Origin: Streptomyces sp. NBC_01669
GTDB taxonomy: Bacteria > Actinomycetota > Actinomycetes > Streptomycetales > Streptomycetaceae
Length of the DNA stretch: 64,000 bases
NCBI RefSeq assembly: GCF_026339735.1
Contig: NZ_JAPEQG010000001.1
Span: 2,728,001-2,792,000 of the forward strand
Direction of reading: 5' to 3'
Positions 59,348 through 64,000 of the stretch are shown here, one piece after another (position 1 is the first letter of the stretch; each line of letters begins with the position of its first letter). Made by a program: the position numbers and the translations under genes. The notes beneath the pieces are model-generated. The model worked only from the letters and a program-made list of their open reading frames with translations, was not told the origin of the DNA and ran no database searches.

Positions 59348-60193
59348 TCAGAAGAGCACGCTCATGAACGCGCCGACCTCACGGAAGCCGACCCGGGTGT
59401 ATGCCCTGCGGGCCGCGGTGTTGTAGTCGTTCACGTACAGGCTGACGACCGGTGCGACATCGGCCAGTGCATAGCGCAGGACCGCTGCCATCCCGGTCTC
59501 GGAGAGGCCGCGGCCGCGGTGTTCGGGGGCGACCCAGACGCCCTGGATCTGGCAGGCCTGCGGGGTGGCAGCGCCGATCTCCGCCTTGAAGACGACCTTG
59601 CCGTCCTCGATCCGGGCGAAGGAGCGGCCGGTGCCGATGAGTTCGGCGACGCGTGCCTGGTAGAGAAGTCCGCCGTCACCGGCCAGCGGCGAAATGCCCA
59701 CCTCCTCGGTGAACATCGCCACGCAGGCCGGCATCAGGATCTCTATCTCGTCCTTGCGGATGCGGCGTACCAGTGGGTCGGGCGTCACACCGGCGGCAGG
59801 GCGCTCGGTGACCATGAGCGGCTGGTTGGCCCTGACCTCGCGGGCGGGACCCCAGCCCGGCTCGAGCAGCCGCCAGAGCTGGGCGGTGGGCTCGGCAGGG
59901 CCCACGATCGAGGAACAGCGGCGGCCGGCCCGACGGGCCCGGTCGGCGAACGCCCTGATGGCCTCGGGGGTGGCACAGATGGGTACGAGATTGGCACCGG
60001 AGTAGCAGAGCGAACGCAGTCTGCCGTCCGCGTACCAGCCCCACATCTCGCCGCCGAGGCGCCAGGGATCGAGCCCTGCGATCTGGACCCGGGACGTCAC
60101 GAAGGCATTGGCGACGGGGTCGCTCTCGAGGATGGCGAGCGCGGCGCCGAGGTCGCTGGGTTCGAGGACCCGGGTGGTGGTCTGCGTCAACAC
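59348..60193 (-). CDS. GNAT-like acetyltransferase with N-terminal DUF4081-like domain
   Basis: A 281-aa protein. The N-terminal half (about 1-140) resembles DUF4081 (NAFVTSRVQIAGLDPWRLGGEMWGWY); the C-terminal half is GNAT with IQGVWVAPEHRGRGLSETGMAAVL (acetyl-CoA motif) and SLYVNDYNTAARRAYTRVGF. Actinobacterial proteins of this layout sit beside ispG, as here. A GTG or the following TTG can be the start; the GTG at 60193 is used. Confidence 0.85.
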   Translation of the reverse strand: MLTQTTTRVLEPSDLGAALAILESDPVANAFVTSRVQIAGLDPWRLGGEMWGWYADGRLRSLCYSGANLVPICATPEAIRAFADRARRAGRRCSSIVGPAEPTAQLWRLLEPGWGPAREVRANQPLMVTERPAAGVTPDPLVRRIRKDEIEILMPACVAMFTEEVGISPLAGDGGLLYQARVAELIGTGRSFARIEDGKVVFKAEIGAATPQACQIQGVWVAPEHRGRGLSETGMAAVLRYALADVAPVVSLYVNDYNTAARRAYTRVGFREVGAFMSVLF

Positions 60194-60303
60194 AAGGGGG
60201 CCTCACCATGCGGTCTGCTGATTTCCGCACTGTACCGAAAGAGGCTGGCAGGCGCCGCCCCATGCCCGTCAACAGCATCCACGGCCACCGTGAGGTCTCT
60301 CAC

Positions 60304-60348
60304 GACCGTGCCCCGCCCGACGGCTTGTTCGTCGGACGGGGCACGGTC
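60304..60348 (-). terminator. Terminator after ispG
   Basis: Arms GACCGTGCCCCGCCCGACG and CGTCGGACGGGGCACGGTC (19 nt, one mismatch) with a 7-nt loop, about 35 nt past the ispG stop on the minus strand. Confidence 0.85.
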
Positions 60349-60382
60349 ACAGGACAAGAATTCGGCCTCAGCCACTTCGGCC

Positions 60383-61537
60383 TCAGCTGATGGAGACCTC
60401 GGGCTCGCCGGAGGCGATGCCGTCCTTCTCCATCTGCTCGGCGATCTTCAGGGCTTCCTCGATGAGCGTCTCGACGATCTTCGACTCGGGAACCGTCTTG
60501 ATGACCTCGCCCTTGACGAAGATCTGCCCCTTGCCGTTCCCGGACGCCACACCCAGATCCGCCTCACGGGCCTCACCCGGACCATTGACGACACAGCCCA
60601 TCACGGCAACCCGCAACGGCACCTCCATGCCCTCAAGACCCGCCGACACCTGATCCGCCAGCTTGTACACATCCACCTGCGCCCGACCGCACGACGGACA
60701 CGACACGATCTCCAGCCGCCGCTGCCGCAGATTCAACGACTCCAGGATCTGGATACCGACCTTGACCTCCTCGGCCGGCGGCGCCGACAACGACACCCGG
60801 ATCGTGTCCCCGATCCCCTCACTCAGCAACGCACCGAACGCCACCGCCGACTTGATCGTCCCCTGGAACGCCGGCCCCGCCTCCGTCACCCCCAAGTGCA
60901 ACGGGTAATCACACTGAGCCGCCAACTGACGGTACGCATTGACCATCACCACCGGATCGTTGTGCTTCACCGAGATCTTGATGTCCCGGAAACCGTGCTC
61001 CTCGAAGAGCGACGCCTCCCACAACGCCGACTCCACCAACGCCTCAGGAGTCGCCTTCCCGTACTTCTTCAGCAGCCGCGCATCCAGCGAACCCGCATTC
61101 ACACCGATCCGGATCGGCGTCCCCGCATCACTCGCGGCCCGCGCGATCTCCTTGACCTTGTCGTCGAACTGCTTGATGTTCCCCGGATTCACCCGCACCG
61201 CCGCACAGCCCGCATCAATCGCCGCGAACACATACTTCGGCTGAAAATGAATATCCGCAATCACCGGAATCTGCGACTTCCTGGCAATCGTCGCCAACGC
61301 ATCCGCATCATCCTGCGTCGGACACGCCACCCGCACGATCTGACAGCCCGACGCCGTCAACTCCGCGATCTGCTGCAACGTCGCACCGACGTCCGACGTA
61401 CGGGTCGTGGTCATCGACTGCACCGACACCGGCGCATCCCCACCGACCGCCACCGACCCGACCTGGATCTTGCGGCTGACCCTCCGGTCGGCGAGCTTGG
61501 TCGGAACGGACGGCATTCCGAGAGAAATCGCAGTCAT
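60383..61537 (-). CDS. ispG: 4-hydroxy-3-methylbut-2-enyl-diphosphate synthase
   Basis: A 384-aa iron-sulfur enzyme of the MEP isoprenoid pathway (also gcpE). N-terminal [45 protein letters not shown] and IGVNAGSLD are family motifs; the [4Fe-4S] Cys residues are in [11 protein letters not shown] and [16 protein letters not shown] at 61537. The interior of the gene (about 60540-61480) shows different codon use from its ends. Downstream of dxr and the M50 gene in the same direction; dxr belongs to the same pathway. Confidence 0.95.
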   Translation of the reverse strand: MTAISLGMPSVPTKLADRRVSRKIQVGSVAVGGDAPVSVQSMTTTRTSDVGATLQQIAELTASGCQIVRVACPTQDDADALATIARKSQIPVIADIHFQPKYVFAAIDAGCAAVRVNPGNIKQFDDKVKEIARAASDAGTPIRIGVNAGSLDARLLKKYGKATPEALVESALWEASLFEEHGFRDIKISVKHNDPVVMVNAYRQLAAQCDYPLHLGVTEAGPAFQGTIKSAVAFGALLSEGIGDTIRVSLSAPPAEEVKVGIQILESLNLRQRRLEIVSCPSCGRAQVDVYKLADQVSAGLEGMEVPLRVAVMGCVVNGPGEAREADLGVASGNGKGQIFVKGEVIKTVPESKIVETLIEEALKIAEQMEKDGIASGEPEVSIS

Positions 61538-61857
61538 GCGCTGAGCATCCCCAAGGTGTGGATCAAGGTCCCGAGATCGGCGGGCTCCGACCTTCGAGGT
61601 TACGGCACCGGGGGGAACCCGGAGCACACCGCATCCCGAAGTCCGTACAAACAGAGGCGCCCGGACATCAGATGTATGCCTGGTCACCGCCTGTGGTTCG
61701 CCGGGCTCGATCTGCCCGATTGTCGCGCCAGGATCGTCCGGCGCGAGCGTGGCAGGCCGACGCGCCAGGCCGGGCAGACGCCAGGCCCATGGGCGCGCCG
61801 GACCGGTCGACGCTCCAGGCCGGCCCATGTGCTCGGGCCGGCCTCACCTCGGGCCCG
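61538..61857 (-). other. Intergenic region between the M50 protease gene and ispG
   Basis: 320 bp with no supported gene. It contains the terminator at 61817-61844 and several CCAGGC/GGCCGG-type short repeats. The ispG promoter should lie here, but was not identified. Confidence 0.5.
61817..61844 (-). terminator. Terminator after the M50 protease gene
   Basis: Perfect 10-bp stem AGGCCGGCCC / GGGCCGGCCT with an 8-nt loop, 13 nt past the stop codon on the minus strand. Confidence 0.75.
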
Positions 61858-63168
61858 TCAGGAGATCTTGACCGGATTGACGATGTCGGCCACCAGGACG
61901 AGCAGGGTGAAGCAGATGAAGACACCGGCGACGACATAGGCGACCGGCATCAGCTTGGCCACGTCGAAGGGGCCGGGGTCGGGGCGCTTGAAGACCCGCG
62001 CCACATTGCGGCGCAGGGACTCCCAGAGCGCTCCCGCAATGTGCCCGCCGTCGAGCGGCAGCAGGGGCAGCATGTTGAAGAGGAACAGCGAGAGGTTGAA
62101 GCCTGCCAGCAGGAACAGCATCATCGCGATCTGGTTCGTCGCCGGGACGTCCAGCGTCATCACCTCGCCGCCGATCCTGGCCGCGCCCACGACGCCGACC
62201 GGGGAGTCGGCCGCTCGCTCGCCGTCACCGAAGGCTGCGCTCCACAGGTCCGGGATCTTGGAGGGGAGGGCGATGATCGAGTCGACGCCGTTCTCGATCA
62301 TGTCGCCCATGCGGACGACCGAGTCGTTGAAGGAGAGCGGAACGATCTCGGTCTGGGCTGCGAAGCCGAGATACCCGGCCGGGACGTACTTGCCGGGGAT
62401 CACCTCACCCTTGGAGTCCTTCTTGGCCACCGAGTTCTTCTGCAGCACAGCGTGGAGGGTCTTCTCCTGGCCATCGCGCTGGACTGTGAGGGTGGCGGGG
62501 CCGATGGTTTCGCGGATGCGGTCGGAGAGCGTGGCCCAGTCGTCCACCTTCTGACCATCGAAGGCGACGATCTTGTCGCCCTTCTTCAGTCCGGCGGCCT
62601 GCGCGGGCGAGACCGGGTCGCTCTTCTTGCAGCTGTCCCGCTTCTCGCTCTGCGCGATCACGCATTTCTGGACGCCCGCGACCTCGGTGGTCTGCGTCTG
62701 GAAGCCGAAGGTCATCGCCACACCGAGGAAGATCGCGACGGCCAGGACCAGGTTCATGAACGGTCCGGCGAACATGACGATCACGCGCTTCCATGGCTTG
62801 CGCGTGTAGAAGAGGCGCTTCTCGTCACCCGGTTCGAGTTCCTCGAAAGCAGCTTCTCGGGCGTCCTCGATCATTCCTCGCCACGGCGAGGTGGAGCGCG
62901 CCTCGATCCGTCCGTCCGGACCGGGCGGGAACATGCCGATCATGCGGATGTAGCCACCGGCCGGGATCGCTTTGATCCCGTACTCCGTGTCGCCCTTCTT
63001 CCGCGACCAGATGGTCGGACCGAAGCCGACCATGTACTGCGGGACGCGGATCCCGAAGAGCTTCGCGGTCGACAGGTGTCCCAGCTCGTGCCAGGCGATC
63101 GAGAACAGCAGGCCGATGGCGAAGACGACGATGCCCAGAATCGTCAACAGGACCGTCGTAATACTCAT
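61858..63168 (-). CDS. Site-2-type intramembrane zinc protease (RseP-like, M50)
   Basis: A 436-aa membrane protease that cuts membrane proteins, such as anti-sigma factors, within the bilayer. The zinc motif HExxH is in [17 protein letters not shown], about residues 25-40; the later conserved motif is [17 protein letters not shown]-like insert lies between ([24 protein letters not shown]). About four helices are seen. ATG at 63168 overlaps the dxr stop by 4 nt (ATGA), so it is coupled to dxr. Confidence 0.95.
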   Translation of the reverse strand: MSITTVLLTILGIVVFAIGLLFSIAWHELGHLSTAKLFGIRVPQYMVGFGPTIWSRKKGDTEYGIKAIPAGGYIRMIGMFPPGPDGRIEARSTSPWRGMIEDAREAAFEELEPGDEKRLFYTRKPWKRVIVMFAGPFMNLVLAVAIFLGVAMTFGFQTQTTEVAGVQKCVIAQSEKRDSCKKSDPVSPAQAAGLKKGDKIVAFDGQKVDDWATLSDRIRETIGPATLTVQRDGQEKTLHAVLQKNSVAKKDSKGEVIPGKYVPAGYLGFAAQTEIVPLSFNDSVVRMGDMIENGVDSIIALPSKIPDLWSAAFGDGERAADSPVGVVGAARIGGEVMTLDVPATNQIAMMLFLLAGFNLSLFLFNMLPLLPLDGGHIAGALWESLRRNVARVFKRPDPGPFDVAKLMPVAYVVAGVFICFTLLVLVADIVNPVKIS

Positions 63169-64000
63169 GCGCGCGCCTCCGCTGTCGCTTTCGCCGAGAG
63201 TTCCCGAGCCCGGGCCCGTGCCCAGCTCTCCGCTTCCAGGACGTCTGCGACCGTGAGTGAAGTTCCCGTGGGAGGGGTGCCGTGTTCGGCCACCACCGCC
63301 GTGACCGTATCCATGATTCCGTTGAACGGCAGCTGTCCTGACAGGAAAGCGTCCACGCACTCCTCGTTCGCGGCGTTGAACACCGCCGGCGCCGTGCCGC
63401 CGAGCGCTCCTACGTGTCGGGCCAGGCCCACGGACGGGAAGGCGTCGTTGTCGAGCGGGAAGAACTCCCAGCTGGATGCCTTCGACCAGTCGAAAGCGGG
63501 TGCCGCGTCCGGGATGCGCTCCGGCCAGCCCAGGCCGATGGCGATCGGTCCGCGCATGTCCGGCGGGGTGGCCTGGGCGAGGGTGGAGCCGTCGGTGAAC
63601 TCCACCATGGAGTGAACGTACGACTGGGGGTGGACGACGACCTCGATCCGGTCGAACGGGATGTCGTAGAGGAGATGCGCCTCGATGACCTCCAGTCCCT
63701 TGTTGACCAGCGTGGCGGAGTTGATCGTGATCACCGGGCCCATGGCCCAGGTGGGGTGCGCGAGCGCCTGCTCACGCGTGACGCTCGCCAGCTCGCTCTT
63801 CGTCCGTCCCCGGAACGGGCCGCCGGATGCGGTGACGACAAGCTTCCGGACATCGGCCCGGGTGCCGGCGGCGAGCGCCTGGAAGAGCGCGGCGTGCTCG
63901 GAGTCGACCGGGATGATCTGGCCCGGCTTGGCCAGGGCCTTCACCAGCGGCCCGCCCACGATCAGCGATTCCTTATTCGCGAGGGCGAGCGTGCGGCCCG
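63165..64000 (-). CDS. dxr: 1-deoxy-D-xylulose 5-phosphate reductoisomerase (3' part, cut by window end)
   Basis: The C-terminal 278 residues of the MEP-pathway reductoisomerase. [15 protein letters not shown], a catalytic-site region [47 protein letters not shown] and [13 protein letters not shown] are seen. The protein continues past 64000, so the N-terminal NADPH-binding domain is outside the window. Upstream of the M50 gene with a 4-nt overlap. Confidence 0.95.
   Translation of the reverse strand, partial: GRTLALANKESLIVGGPLVKALAKPGQIIPVDSEHAALFQALAAGTRADVRKLVVTASGGPFRGRTKSELASVTREQALAHPTWAMGPVITINSATLVNKGLEVIEAHLLYDIPFDRIEVVVHPQSYVHSMVEFTDGSTLAQATPPDMRGPIAIGLGWPERIPDAAPAFDWSKASSWEFFPLDNDAFPSVGLARHVGALGGTAPAVFNAANEECVDAFLSGQLPFNGIMDTVTAVVAEHGTPPTGTSLTVADVLEAESWARARARELSAKATAEARA

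Overview
The window is high-GC actinobacterial DNA, almost certainly a Streptomyces chromosome core. Evidence: strongly GC-biased third codon positions, many GTG and TTG starts, a Streptomyces-type 16S-23S-5S rRNA operon, and the familiar gene order rnj-dapA-thyX, dapB-M16-pnp-rpsO, truB-rbfA-infB-ylxR-nusA-rimP and proS-ispG-M50-dxr. I recognised family names from protein motifs and remembered relatives; no database search was run.

Layout. 1-4000: a multidomain SpoIIE-type phosphatase and an aldo/keto reductase (both +). 4004-9404: a minus-strand rRNA operon (16S, 23S, 5S) with terminator, then tRNA-Thr(GGU) downstream; tandem rRNA promoters lie at about 9670-9915. 9989-13650: RNase J, dapA and thyX (minus). 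13837-14718: two small membrane-protein genes (+). 14719-15290: a 572-bp gene-free stretch holding a 16-bp inverted repeat, a multiply frameshifted IS481-type transposase relic and a terminator. 15291-20762: the minus-strand run rpsO-pnp-M16 peptidase-dapB-TPR membrane protein.

21055-36202 is a type VII (ESX-like) secretion locus in several transcription units: eccD (-), eccC (+), a DUF397 gene (+), then eccB-mycP-esxB-esxA (-), then eccE, an unrecognised overlapping gene and a proline-rich EspI-like ATPase (+). Substrates (two WXG100 proteins), the membrane core (EccB, C, D, E), the mycosin protease and a MinD/ParA-type ATPase are all present.

36400-42403 is a five-gene oligopeptide/dipeptide ABC importer operon (+), whose binding protein looks anchored by a C-terminal membrane segment rather than by a lipid. 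42477-54531 is a long minus-strand information-processing run: ribF, a 1229-aa trypsin-like/NTPase protein with altered catalytic residues, truB, rbfA, a DUF503 gene, infB, ylxR, nusA and rimP. 54709-56781 (+) holds a lipoprotein/ferritin-like pair and an APH-fold protein lacking the usual catalytic aspartates. 56861 to the window end (minus) holds proS, two GNAT acetyltransferases, ispG, a site-2-type M50 protease and the 3' part of dxr.

The most notable points are the organisation of the type VII locus and its unrecognised member, the predicted-inactive trypsin/NTPase protein, a segment of infB that reads better in another frame, the membrane-anchored solute-binding protein, and the IS relic. 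No CRISPR array, prophage or intact insertion sequence was seen.
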